Source of the DNA: DATKFM01 sp963810485
Lineage (GTDB): Bacteria; Pseudomonadota; Alphaproteobacteria; Dongiales; Dongiaceae
Assembly (NCBI GenBank): GCA_963810485.1
Contig: CAWENQ010000003.1
Coordinates: 620,001-684,000 of the forward strand
Reading direction: 5' to 3'
Length of the DNA: 64,000 nt
The notes below the pieces were generated by a model, which did no database searches, was not told where the DNA came from, and was given only the letters and a program-made list of their open reading frames with translations. The translations under genes and the position numbers were made by a program. Shown here in pieces: positions 18,942 through 28,498 of the stretch (positions are counted from its first letter, which is position 1; each line of letters begins with the position of its first letter).

Positions 18942-20095
18942 ATGGCTGGAAATGCAGTACTGATCGTCGCCGCCGGCAGCGGCCAAAGGCTCGGCGCCGA
19001 GATGCCGAAGCAGTATCTGCCGCTGGCGGGCCGCAGCGTGCTGCGCCGTTCCATCGACGCGTTTGCCGGACATTCCCGCATCGACGCCATCCGTGTTGTC
19101 ATCAGCGCGGATCACGGCGATCTGTACCGGCAATCGACCGAAGGCTTGGCTATCCTGCCGCCAGTCAATGGTGGCGCGGCGCGGCAGGAATCCGTGCGCA
19201 ACGGACTCGAGAGCCTTGCCGATTTGAAGCCGGACAAGGTGCTCATCCACGACGCGGCGCGGCCATTTGTGACTGGTGATGTTATCGACGGCGTACTTGC
19301 GGCGCTGGATCACCATCCCGGTGCAATTCCGGCGGTGCCGGTGATCGACACGTTGAAGCGCGGCAGCGACAGCATCATCGTTGGCACCGTGGAGCGCGGC
19401 GGCCTGTGGCGGGCGCAGACTCCCCAGGGCTTTCACTTCGAGACGATCCTGGACGCGCATCGAAAACTCAAGGACAAGCAGCTCACGGATGATGCAGCGC
19501 TACTCGAAGCACAGGGATTGACCGTCGAACTGGTGCCGGGCGCAGAGGGAAATTTCAAGATCACCACCATGGAAGATTTCGAGCGCGCCAAACGGCTTCT
19601 GGGTTCCGGCCAGGTTTTCTGCACGGGCAATGGCTTCGACGTGCACAAGTTTGCTGCCGGCGATCACGTGACGATTTGCGGCATCCGCGTGGAACATTCA
19701 CATGCGCTCGAAGGCCATTCGGATGCGGATGTCGGGCTGCATGCCATCACCGACGCCATCCTCGGCACGATCGGCGCCGGCGATATCGGCCACGCATTTC
19801 CCGCCCACCGATGCGCGCTGGAAGGGTGCCGACTCCGCCGCAGTTCCTCGGCCATGCGGCCAGCCTGGTGCGCGACCGCGGCGGCAGCGTCGTTCATGTG
19901 GATGTGACGATCATCTGCGAGCGGCCGAAGGTCGGGCCGCATCGCGAGGCGATGGTGCAACGCGTCGCCGAAATTCTCGGGCTAGCGCCGCAACGTGTGA
20001 GCGTAAAGGCAACCACAACCGAGGGGCTCGGCTTCACCGGACGGCGCGAAGGCATCGCCGCCCAGGCGACGGCGACGGTCGCCTTGCCCGCCTGA
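18942..20095 (+). CDS. ispDF: Bifunctional IspD/IspF (two apparent frameshifts)
   Basis: A fused MEP-pathway enzyme: the N-terminal cytidylyltransferase makes CDP-methylerythritol, and the C-terminal domain makes the cyclic diphosphate. IspD motifs are AAGSGQRLGAEMPKQY and LIHDAARPFV. IspF begins at GNGFDVHKF (metal ligands D and H) with EGHSDADVGLHAITDA and GDIGHAFP. Two single-base insertions, near 19800 (CCC run) and near 19834, break IspF. Removing them gives FPPTDARWKGADSAQFLGHAASLVRD in pieces matching the family, then CERPKVGPH and ATTTEGLGFTGR. Corrected length is about 383 aa. The fusion is typical of alphaproteobacteria. An intact copy is essential, so the breaks are most likely errors. 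Confidence 0.9.
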
Positions 20096-20098
20096 ACC

Positions 20099-20593
20099 AT
20101 GGTCACGCCAGACGAACTGCAGACACGGGCGGAGGCGCTGTTGAGCCTCTACCGCGCCAAGGGTGCAAGGATCGCCACCGCGGAGTCCTGCACCGGCGGT
20201 CTGATCGTGGCGACGCTGACGGAGATTGCCGGTTCTTCCGACGTCGTGGATCGGGGCTTCGTGACCTATTCCAATGGCGCCAAGACCGACCTGATCGGCG
20301 TGCCGGAAGCGTTGCTGGCGGCCCATGGCGCCGTGAGCGCGGAAGTGGCGGAAGCGATGGTCCGGGGCGCTCTCGCCCGCTCGACAGCCAATGCCGCCGT
20401 CGCAGTCACCGGCATCGCCGGACCAGGCGGTGCAACAGCGACAAAACCGGTGGGGCTGGTCTATCTGGCGGTGCAGCGCCGCGACGGAAATCCAACCGTG
20501 GAGCGGCAGATCTTCGCCGGCGACCGAGCCAGCGTGCGGCTCGCCACGGTCGCCAGGGCCTTCGACCTCCTTGAACAAGCGATCAACGCCTAG
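20099..20593 (+). CDS. pncC: CinA C-terminal-type nicotinamide-nucleotide amidase
   Basis: A stand-alone CinA C-terminal domain (164 aa) of the PncC type, which deamidates nicotinamide mononucleotide to nicotinate mononucleotide. The signature TAESCTGGLIVATLTEIAG holds the catalytic serine, and SNGAKTDLIGVP, AVTGIAGPGGAT and KPVGLVYLAV follow in order. There is no N-terminal molybdopterin-binding domain, unlike full CinA. It begins 3 bases after the ispDF stop, so it is probably in the same transcript. The symbol reflects the domain type; the activity itself is inferred. Confidence 0.85.
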   Translation: MVTPDELQTRAEALLSLYRAKGARIATAESCTGGLIVATLTEIAGSSDVVDRGFVTYSNGAKTDLIGVPEALLAAHGAVSAEVAEAMVRGALARSTANAAVAVTGIAGPGGATATKPVGLVYLAVQRRDGNPTVERQIFAGDRASVRLATVARAFDLLEQAINA

Positions 20594-20595
20594 AC

Positions 20596-21393
20596 GCATC
20601 TTCGGCGTCGATTTCAGCGGTGCCGCCGATACCGCGCGCCGACTCTGGATCGCCGAAGGGCGCATGAAGCAGGAGCCGCCTGTCGATCACCGCCTGCGCG
20701 CCGATCGGGCATTGGGCTGGTGCAGGCGCTGGCCGAGAGGATTGCCATAAGGCACTCGTGGAACTGATCGCAACCAGTCCCGACGCCATATTCGGCTGCG
20801 ATTTCCCCTTCAGCCTGCCGGAGTTCCTGATGCAGGGCCGAAGCTGGAGCCAGATGGCCGAAGCTTTCGCGCGGCAATTTTCCGTCCCCGAAGATTTTCG
20901 CGAGCATTGCCGAAAGTTGGCCGACGGCACCGAGCGCCGCCGGGTCTGCGACCGCGAAGCGCGCGTGCCGTTCGCTGCCTACAACCTGCGCATCTATCGC
21001 CAGACGTTCTATGGCGTTCGTGATGTCCTGGCCGCGGCAGTGACACGGCAGGCAGCGGCCGTCATTCCGATGCAAGATTATGCCGCCAATAAAGCCTGGA
21101 TCGTCGAAGCCTGCCCGGCATCGACGTTGAAATCGCTGGGCGTGTACCAGCCCTACAAGGGCGCAACGAAAGCTCATCGAACGCAGCGCGGCCGGATACT
21201 CGATTGCTTGCATCAGTCAGGCCTGACCACGGGCGTCGATGGCAAGCTGCGCGCCATGCTCCTGGCCGATCAGGGCGGCGACGCGCTGGACAGCGTCATT
21301 GCGGCCGCCGCGACCGCGCGGGCCTACAAAGACGGCCGGCTGACCACATCCGCCGAACCGCTCGAACTGATCGAGGGCCGGATCATCTGGTAG
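20596..21393 (+). CDS. DUF429-like protein (apparent frameshift)
   Basis: A protein of unknown function resembling the DUF429 family. The N-terminal part reads RIFGVDFSGAADTARRLWIAEG from about 20596, directly after the pncC stop. The frame then shifts between about 20710 and 20750 into KALVELIATSPDAIFGCDFPFSLPEFL and runs intact to the TAG at 21393 (GGDALDSVIAAAATARAY, EGRIIW). The GVDFSGA start and the GxDFPFSLP motif resemble the RNase H-like fold of this family, with aspartates that could bind metal. No convincing start codon is left upstream; a TTG at about 20569 in the same frame is possible. It converges with the ratA-like gene, overlapping by about 10 bases. Confidence 0.6.
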
Positions 21394-21843
21394 CGGCGGC
21401 GCCCGCTCCATAGAGCTTGTTGGCGCGGCTCTCGAACGCCGCGACCATGCGGCGCACCGCTTCGTTGAACAGCACGCCGATCAGCTTCTGCAGCACCGCC
21501 GAGCGGAACTCGAAATCGACGAAGAAGTCGATCCGGCAGTGCTTGTTGCCGTGGGGTGCGAAATGCCAGTGGTTGTTCAGGTGCCGGAACGGACCGTCGG
21601 CATAGGCGACGTCGATGCGCTGCTCGGGCCGGTCGAGCTTCACGCGACTGGTGAACGTCTCGCGGAACATCTTGAAGCCGATCATCAGGTCGGCGACCAG
21701 ACTTCGTCGGCGTCTCGCGCTTGCGGATGCGGGCGCCGACGCACCAGGGCAGGAACTCCGGATAGCGTTGCGACGTCGGCGACCAGATCGAACATCTGCT
21801 CCGGCGTGATAGGGCAGGACCCGTTGTTCGGCGTGGTCGGCAT
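21383..21843 (-). CDS. RatA/COQ10-like START-domain protein (multiple frameshifts)
   Basis: A ubiquinone-binding COQ10/RatA family protein of about 150 aa. Pieces in all three frames join into the family sequence: MPTHAEQRVLPY after restoring a base near 21832, TPEQMFDLVADV, YPEFLPWCVGARIRKRE, then the intact DLMIGFKMFRETFTSRVKLD through the C-terminus. At least four single-base indels lie between about 21690 and 21835. In alphaproteobacteria this gene sits next to lipA and is thought to serve as a coenzyme Q chaperone. Its ATG shares one base with the lipA stop (TGATG), indicating translational coupling. The breaks are almost certainly data errors. Confidence 0.7.
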
Positions 21844-22818
21844 CATTCTGCAGCTAGGGCTCGCATTCCCTGAAGCTGTGCCGCCTCGCGCGCCGCGCGC
21901 AATCGCCGGAAATCGTCGCCGGCATGATAGGAGGAGCGCGTCAGCGGCGAGGCCGACGACCAGCAGGAAGCCCTTGCCCAGCGCCTGGCGCGTGAACATC
22001 CTCGAACTCGGCCGGCGGCACGAAGCGGTCCACCGGCGTGATGCTTCTTGGTCGGCTGCAGGTACTGGCCGATGGTCAGGAAATCGACATCGGCCGCGCG
22101 CAGATCGTCCATCACCTGCAACACCTCGTCTTGGTCTTCGCCGAGGCCGACCATCATGCCGGACTTGGTGAACATCGCGGGATCGATCTCCTTCACGCGC
22201 GTGCAGCAGCCGGAGCGAGGTGGAAGTAGCGCGCGCCCGGCCGCACCGAGCGATAGAGCCGCGGCACGGTCTCCAGATTGTGGTTGAAGACGTCGGGCCG
22301 CGCCTCGACCACCTTCTCGATCGCGCCCGGCTTGTTGAGGAAGTCCGGCGTCAGCACCTCGATGGTGGTGCCGGGCGCGCGTCGCGGATGCGGCGGATCA
22401 CCCGCGCGAAATGCTCGGCGCCGCCATCGTCCAGATCGTCGCGATCCACCGAGGTGACCACGACATGGGACAGGCCGAGCTTCGCCCAACGGCCTCCGCC
22501 ACATGCTCCGGCTCGTGCGGGTCGAGCAGGTCGGGCCGGCCGGTCGCGACGTTGCAGAAGGCGCAGGCGCGGGTGCAGACCGCTGCCCAGGATCATGACG
22601 GTGGCGTGCTTCTGCTTCCAGCATTCGCCGATGTTCGGGCAGGCCGCCTCTTCGCAGACGGTGTTCAGCTTCAGCCGCGCATCAGCGCGCGGGTCTCGGC
22701 ATACTCCGGCGGTCGGCGCCTTGACCCGGATCCAGTCCGGCTTGCGCTGCATCTGGGTGGCCGGATGGTTCGCCTTCTCCGGGTGGCGTGCGGCGGCGAT
22801 GTCGGAGACGTTGCTCAT
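21843..22818 (-). CDS. lipA: Lipoyl synthase (multiple frameshifts)
   Basis: Radical-SAM enzyme that inserts two sulfurs into octanoyl groups on lipoyl domains. The N-terminal auxiliary cluster motif is visible as LNTVCEEAACPNIGECW. Removing one extra base near 22580 gives CTRACAFCNVATGRP, the CX3CX2C radical-SAM motif. Later pieces include LGLSHVVVTSVDRDDLDDGG, EVLTPDFLNKPGAIEKVV, NHNLETVPRLYRSVRPGA, MMVGLGEDQDEVLQVMDDL and LTIGQYLQPTKKHH, and the expected C-terminal serine in SPLTRSSYHAG. At least five indels break the frame. It starts 3 bases after lpd, supplying lipoate to the PDH subunits encoded just upstream. Confidence 0.88.
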
Positions 22819-22821
22819 GGT

Positions 22822-24237
22822 CTAGATATGGATCACCCGGCCATAGGCCGCCAGCACCGCCTCATGCATCATTTCCGACAGGGTCGGGTGCGGGAAGACG
22901 GTGTGCATCAGCTCGGCCTCGGTCGTCTCCAGCGTGCTTGGCGATCGTATAGCCCTGGATCAGCTCCGTCACCTCGGCGCCGATCATATGGGCGCCCAGC
23001 AGTTCGCCGGTCTTGGCGTCGAACACGGTCTTGACCAGGCCCTCCGGCTCGCCCAGGGCGATGGCCTTGCCGTTGCCGATGAAGGGGAAGCGGCCGACCT
23101 TGACCTCGCCGCCCTCGCTGCCTTGGCGGCCTTCTCGGTCAGGCCGACGCTGGCCACCTGGGGGCGGCAATAGGTGCAGCCCGGGATGTTGCTGACGTAT
23201 CGAGGGGATGCACGCCTTTCAGCGCCGGCGATCTTCTCGACGCAGATCACGCCCTCGTGGCTCGCCTTGTGCGCCAGCCAGGGCGGGCCGACGAGGTCGC
23301 CGATGGCGTAGACGCCGGGCTCGCCGGTGAGCCCCAGGGCCGTCGATCACCACATGGGCCTTCTCGACCTTCACCTTGGTGCCTTCGAGGCCGATCTTCT
23401 CCACATTGCCGACGATGCCGATGGCGAGGATCACGCGGTCGACCGTGATCTCCTGATGTCTTGCCGCCGGCCTCGATGGTGGCGGTGACATTGTCGGCGC
23501 CCTTCTTCAGCGCCTTCACCGTGGCGCCGGTCATGATCTTCATGCCCTGCTTCTCGAACGCCTTGCGGGCGAAGGCGGAGATCTCCTCGTCCTCCACCGG
23601 CAGCACGCGGTCGACCACCTCGACAACCGTCACCTCGGCGCCGAGGGTCGCGGTAGAAGCTGGCGAACTCGATGCCGATGGCGCCGGAGCCGACCACCAG
23701 CAGCGACTTCGGCATCGCCTGCGGCACCATCGCTTCCTTGTAGGTCCAGACCAGCTTGCCGTCGGGCTCCAGCCCCGGCAGGCCGCGCGCCCGCGCGCCG
23801 GTGGCGAGGATGATGTGCTTGGCGGTGAGGTCGGCGACCGGCTTGCCGTCCTTCTCCACCTTCAGCTTGCCCGTGCCGGCCAGGCTGCCATGGCCGTCGA
23901 ACACCGTGACCTTGTTCTTCTTCAGCAGGTGCTTCGACGCCGCGCGGACAGCTGGTCCGGCGACATCGCGCGCAGCGCTTGACCACCTTCTTCAGATCGA
24001 AGCTGACGTTGCTTGGCGCTGAAGCCGTAGGCGTCGAGCATGGTGCAGCAGATGGCCGATTTCGGACGAGCGCAGCAGCGCCTTGGTCGGGATGCAGCCC
24101 CAGTTGAGGCAGATGCCGCCCAGATGCTCGCGCTCCACCAGCGCGGTCTTCATGCCGAGCTGCGCGGCACGGATCGCGGTGACGTAGCCGCCGGGACCGC
24201 CGCCGACGACGATGAGATCGAAGCTGGTATCGGCCAT
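22822..24237 (-). CDS. lpd: Dihydrolipoamide dehydrogenase, E3 (multiple frameshifts)
   Basis: FAD-disulfide enzyme that reoxidises dihydrolipoamide in the PDH complex. The unbroken first part has the FAD Rossmann motif VVGGGPGGYVTAIRAAQLG and the redox disulfide GGICLNWGCIPTKALL. Downstream pieces in changing frames include HLLKKNKVTVFDG, SLLVVGSGAIGIEFASFYRD, VEVVDRVLPVEDEEIS, DRVILAIGIVGNVEKIGLEG, IPGCTYCRPQVASVGLTEK, VGRFPFIGNGKAIA and TIAKHA, ending GRVIHI. At least eight single-base indels are needed to join them. The span (1416 bases) equals 471 codons plus stop, close to the normal 466-470 aa. It lies 9 bases after pdhC. Confidence 0.9.
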
Positions 24238-24246
24238 CGTCGTCTC

Positions 24247-25553
24247 CTACAGCAACATGCCCAGCGGTTCTTCGATCAGCTTCTTGAAGGCGGCCATGTA
24301 TTCGGCGCCGACGGCGCCGTCCACGACGCGGTGATCGACCGACAGCGTGCAGCTCATGACGGTGGCGACCGCGAGCTGGCCGTTCTTCACGACGGCACGC
24401 TGCTCGCCGGCGCCGATCGCGAGGATGCAGCCCTGGGGCGGATTGATCACGGCCTCGAATTGCTTGATGCCGAACATGCCGAGATTGGAGATCGAGAAGG
24501 TGCCGCCCTGATACTCTTCCGGCTTCAGCTTGCCGTCGCGCGCCTTCGCGGCCAGCTCCTTCATTTCGGCGGAGATCTGCACCAAGCCCTTGTTGGCGGC
24601 GTCGAAGATGATCGGCGTGATCAGGCCGCCGGGAATTGCGACGGCGACGGAGATGTCGACGCGGTCGTACATGACCGTGCCGTCGTCGCTCCAGGATGCG
24701 TTGGCGGCCGGCACCTTCTTCAGCGTCATCGCCGCCGCCTTGATGACGAAGTCGTTGACCGACAGCTTGTAGGCGCCCTCGCCTTTCTCCGGCGCCGCGG
24801 CATTGAGAGCGGCGCGCGCCTTCAGCAGCGCGTCGATCTCGCAATCGACCGTCAGGTAGAAATGCGGGACGGTCTGCTTCGATTCCGTGAGGCGCGCGCG
24901 ATGACCTTGCGCATCATGGAATGCGGCACGACGTGATGAGGCGTCGGCCCGGCCACGGCTGCGGCGGCGACCGGCGCCGCCTGCGGGCGTCGGCCGTGGG
25001 TGCGCCTGCGGGAACGCCGCGCGCCAGGGCGCTGTCGATGTCGGCTTTGACGATACGGCCATGGGGGCCGCTGCCGGTGATTCGGCCGAGATCGAGGCCG
25101 GACTGCACGGCCATGCGCTTCGCGAGCGGGCTGGCAACGACCCGCGCGCCCTGGTCATGGCCATTGCCCTTCGCGGCCGCTGGGGCTGGAGCCGCGGGCG
25201 CCGATGCGGGCGCGGCAGCCGGCTTGGCTGCAGGTGCGGACGGCGCAGGAGCGGCGGCAGGTTTCGGTGCCGCCTTTGCGCCCGCGCCGGCGAGCGCATC
25301 TGCACTCTCGCCCTCTTCCAGGATCAACGCCGATCAGCTCGTTGACCTTGACGCCCTGGGTCCCGCTGGCGACGACGATCTTGCCGAGCGTGCCTTCGTC
25401 GACCGCTTCGACTTCCATGGTCGCCTTGTCGGTCTCGATCTCGGCGATGACGTCGCCGGCCTTGATCTTGTCGCCCTCTTTCTTCAGCCACTTCGCCAGA
25501 TTGCCCTCTGTCATTGTCGGCGACAGCGCGGGCATGAGGATTTCGATCGGCAT
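24247..25553 (-). CDS. pdhC: PDH E2, dihydrolipoamide acetyltransferase (frameshifts)
   Basis: Core of the pyruvate dehydrogenase complex; transfers acetyl from lipoyl groups to CoA. One N-terminal lipoyl domain carries the lipoylated lysine in IETDKATMEVEA (about residue 43). An Ala/Pro-rich linker and a peripheral-subunit-binding domain (RVVASPLAKRMAVQSGLDL and GSGPHGRIVKADI) follow. The catalytic domain ends with the active site SVDHRVVDGAVGAEYM. Frame breaks near 25325, 24985 and 24898 separate the domains; each is repaired by one base. The gene follows pdhB by 18 bases and precedes lpd. Confidence 0.9.
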
Positions 25554-25571
25554 TGCGTCCTCCTTCCGGCG

Positions 25572-26937
25572 CTAGCTGCGGTAGCAGACGGCTTTTGCCG
25601 CCGCGACGATCTTGCTCGGCCTCCGGCAGGGCCAGCTTTTCGAGATTGGCGGCGTAGGGCAGTCGGCACATCCTCGCCCGCGACCCGCGCCATCGGTGCG
25701 TCCAGATAGTCGAATGCCTGTTCCATCATGACGGCGGCTAACTCCGAGCCGATGCCGGCGAACGGCCAGCCCTCCTCGACGGAGACCAGCCGGTTCGTCT
25801 TCTTGACGGACTCGACGATGGTCTCGGTGTCCAGCGGGCCGGATGGTGCGCAAATTGATCACCTCGGCATCGATGCCTTCGGCCGCCAGCTTCTCCGCTG
25901 CCGCCAGCGCGAAGCTGACCGGGCGGGAGAACGCGGTGATCGTCACATCCTTGCCCGGCCGCTCGATCTTGGCGCGGCCGATCGGCAGGATCGAAGTCGG
26001 CGGCCGTCGGCACCTCGAAGCTCTGCCCGTACATCATCTCGTTCTCGAGGAAGATCACGGGATTGGGATCGCGGATCGCCGCCTTGAGCAGGCCTTTCGC
26101 GTCGGCCGCCGACCAGGGCGAGATCACTTTCAAGCCCGGGCAATGGGCGTACCAGCTGGCGTAGCACTGGGAATGCTGGGCGCCGACACGCGATGCCGCG
26201 CCGTTCGGCCCGCGGAACACGATCGGGCTGCCCATCTGGCCGCCGGACATGTAGAGCGTCTTGGCGGCAGAATTGATGATGTGGTCGATCGCCTGCATCG
26301 AGAAATTGAAGGTCATGAACTCGATGATCGGCCGCAAGCCATGGAACGCGGCCCCCACACCCAAACCAGCAAAGCCGATCTCGGTGATGGGCGCATCGAC
26401 CACGCGCTTGGCGCCGAATTCCTGCAGCAGGCCCTGGCTGACCTTGTAGGCGCCCTGGTATTCCGCCACTTCCTCGCCCAGCAGGAACACGGTGGGATCG
26501 CGGCGCATCTCTTCGGCCATGGCATCGCGCAGCGCTTCCCGCACAGTCATGGTGGTGGTAGGACCGGCGAAAGTCGGTTCGGCGGCAGCCTTTGGCGCAG
26601 GCGGCGCAGCCGCGGGCTTTGTCGCCGCGGGTGCTGGCGCCGGCGCAGAAACGGGCGCGGCGGCAGCGGGCGCCCTGGCTGTTGATGGCTTCTCACCTTC
26701 ACCGGCCAACAATGCGATCGGCGTATTGACCTTCACATTCTCCGTGCCTGCGGGGATTAGGATTTCCGACAGCTTCCCCTCATCGGCGGCTTCCACCTCC
26801 ATCGTGGCCTTGTCGGTCTCGATCTCGGCGATGACATCGCCGGAGCGCACATTGTCGCCCACGGCTTTCAGCCATTTTGCCAGCTTGCCCTCGGTCATCG
26901 TGGGCGACAGCGCGGGCATCAGGATTTCAATCGGCAT
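25572..26937 (-). CDS. pdhB: PDH E1 beta with N-terminal lipoyl domain (frameshifts)
   Basis: Beta subunit of pyruvate dehydrogenase E1. Unusually for bacteria but commonly in alphaproteobacteria, it carries its own lipoyl domain (about residues 1-80, lysine in IETDKATMEVEA) and an Ala/Pro-rich linker to about 130. The transketolase-like domain follows: VREALRDAMAEEMRRDPTVF, GEEVAEYQGAYKVSQGL, DAPITEIGFAGLGVGAAF, ASWYAHCPGLKVISPW. The last third breaks near 25992, 25837, 25667 and 25618; joining the pieces gives DVTITAFSRPVSFALAAAEKL, EEGWPFAGIGSELAAVMMEQAF and LPYAANLEKLALPEASKIV. It follows pdhA by 28 bases. Confidence 0.9.
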
Positions 26938-26965
26938 AGAAACCTCTTCGGGCGGTAGACCCGCC

Positions 26966-27979
26966 TCAGGCAGTCGCTTCCACGAGAATGTCGGTGTATA
27001 GCTCGGCGGGATCGGGCTCGGGGCTGGTCTGCGCGAACTCCGTCGCCTGGGCGACGACTTCCTTGATCTTGCGATCGATGTCCTTGAGCGTTGCTTCGTC
27101 AGCCGCGCCGTCGGTGAGGAGCAGCTTGGTGAGATGCTCGATCGGGTCGTGCTTCTCGCGCATCTTCGCCACTTCTTCCTTGCTCCGGTACTTGCCGGGA
27201 TCGGACATGGAGTGGCCGCGATAGCGGTAGGTCAGCGCCTCGAAGATGTAAGGTCCCTTGCCGCCGCGCACATGGGCCACGGCCTTCTCGGCCGCGGCAT
27301 GGACTGCGGTGACATCCATGCCGTCCACCTGCGCGCCGGGAATGCCGTAGGCCTCGCCGCGGCGGTAGAAGTCGGTCCGCGCCGAGGCCCGCTCGATGCT
27401 GGTGCCCATGCCGTACTTGTTGTTCTCGATGACATACATCACCGGCAGCTTCCACAGCGCCGCCATGTTGAAGGACTCGTAGACCTGGCCCTGATTGACC
27501 GCGCCGTCGCCCATATAGGTGACGCAGATGGCGCCATCCTCGCGATAGCGGTGCGCGAAGGCCAGGCCGGTGCCCAGCGGCACCTGCGCCCCGACGATGC
27601 CATGGCCGCCGAAGAAATTCTTCTCGCGGCTGAACATGTGCATCGAGCCGCCCTTGCCCTTGGAATAGCCGCCGCGGCGCCCGGTGAGTTCGGCCATTAC
27701 GCCCTTCGGATCCATGCCGCAGGCGAGCATATGACCGTGGTCTCGATAGCTGGTGATGACCGTGTCCTTCGGCTCCAAGGCAGACTGGATTCCCACCACG
27801 ACCGCTTCCTGGCCGATATAGAGATGGCAGAAGCCGCCGATCAGTCCCATGCCGTAGATCTGGCCCGCTTTCTCTTCGAAGCGGCGGATCAGCAACATGT
27901 CGCGATAGAATTTCAGCAGGTCATCGGAATCGGGCAGTCCGTCGTCGGGCCGCCCCTTGCGCTTAGCCCCAGAAGCCAT
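26966..27979 (-). CDS. pdhA: PDH E1 alpha subunit
   Basis: Thiamine-diphosphate-dependent decarboxylase subunit (337 aa), intact. The TPP motif GDGAVNQGQVYESFNMAALW ends in PVMYVIENN. GGHGIVGAQVPLGTGLAFA and the phosphorylation-loop type segment YRYRGHSMSDPGKYRS are also present. It pairs with the downstream lipoyl-bearing beta subunit. The upstream 150 bases hold two inverted repeats (see 28027-28046 and 28073-28107), so transcription of the pdhA-pdhB-pdhC-lpd-lipA run probably starts here. Confidence 0.96.
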   Translation of the reverse strand: MASGAKRKGRPDDGLPDSDDLLKFYRDMLLIRRFEEKAGQIYGMGLIGGFCHLYIGQEAVVVGIQSALEPKDTVITSYRDHGHMLACGMDPKGVMAELTGRRGGYSKGKGGSMHMFSREKNFFGGHGIVGAQVPLGTGLAFAHRYREDGAICVTYMGDGAVNQGQVYESFNMAALWKLPVMYVIENNKYGMGTSIERASARTDFYRRGEAYGIPGAQVDGMDVTAVHAAAEKAVAHVRGGKGPYIFEALTYRYRGHSMSDPGKYRSKEEVAKMREKHDPIEHLTKLLLTDGAADEATLKDIDRKIKEVVAQATEFAQTSPEPDPAELYTDILVEATA

Positions 27980-28026
27980 TGCGTTCTCCCGGAAAATCGC
28001 AGGCCCTTGATGCAGGCCCGACGTCA

Positions 28027-28046
28027 GCGTTAGCAGAAACTAACGC
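28027..28046. repeat. Inverted repeat in pdhA leader
   Basis: A 7-base perfect inverted repeat GCGTTAG / CTAACGC separated by 6 bases (CAGAAA). It lies 48 bases upstream of the pdhA start. On the pdhA mRNA it would form a small hairpin if transcription starts further upstream. No T-run follows, so it is not a terminator. Confidence 0.5.
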
Positions 28047-28072
28047 CGCGGGCCCCGCAATACAAGCGACGG

Positions 28073-28107
28073 TAACCACCTGAATTATATTATAAATCAG
28101 GTGGTTA
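28073..28107. promoter_or_regulatory. Perfect 11-bp inverted repeat upstream of pdhA
   Basis: TAACCACCTGA at 28073-28083 and its exact complement TCAGGTGGTTA at 28097-28107 flank a 13-base AT-only spacer. On the pdhA strand the spacer contains TATAAT, a perfect -10 sequence. The layout suggests an operator dyad around the promoter core, 94 bases before the pdhA start and 26 bases after the ftsB stop. The regulator is unknown. No T-tract follows on either strand, so a terminator is unlikely. Confidence 0.55.
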
Positions 28108-28132
28108 TACAGATTTCAGTTAAACAGGCGGT

Positions 28133-28459
28133 TCAATGTTCCGGTGCGGATGGCAGGAGCAGCGTCCGGTCGTCGGGCTCGGCGAAGTTCAGCATGGTGC
28201 GAGCCTGCTCTTCCAGCATGTCCGGGTCCAGGCTCTCGGCGCGAAGCTGCGAAACGCGATGTTCGAGTGTGGCGCGTTCGGCGGCGAGTTCAGCGAGGAC
28301 GGTCTCGCTTTCGCCGAGCTCGCGCGAATGCTGCAGCCACGCGATCAGCCCGCGATCGCCCTGCACGGCGTGATAGGCGAAATAAATGCAGATCGCCGCG
28401 CCGAGAATTTGCGGCAGCAACGCACGCAGGCCTTTGCGAAAATCAAGGGTACCGAGCAT
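28133..28459 (-). CDS. ftsB: FtsB/DivIC-type septum formation protein
   Basis: A short bitopic cell-division protein (108 aa). One membrane helix lies at about residues 13-33 (LLPQILGAAICIYFAYHAV), followed by a coiled coil (ESETVLAELAAERATLEHRVSQL) and an acidic LDPDMLEEQARTMLNFAEPDD segment that is typical of FtsB. FtsB links FtsL and FtsQ in the divisome. In alphaproteobacteria it commonly sits between eno and pdhA, as here. The nucleotidyltransferase-like gene ends 39 bases upstream. Confidence 0.87.
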   Translation of the reverse strand: MLGTLDFRKGLRALLPQILGAAICIYFAYHAVQGDRGLIAWLQHSRELGESETVLAELAAERATLEHRVSQLRAESLDPDMLEEQARTMLNFAEPDDRTLLLPSAPEH

Positions 28460-28498
28460 GTGGGCACGGAATCACACATGATTCCCCGGCGTCAACAA

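Noticed and set aside
21690..25992. Interpreting the broken PDH/lipA region as a degraded pseudogene operon
   Set aside because: Breaks are single bases with no missense decay between them, and flanking genes are intact, which fits sequencing error.
28073..28107. The inverted repeat as a terminator for ftsB
   Set aside because: No T-tract follows on either strand and the loop is 13 AT bases, so an operator is a better explanation.
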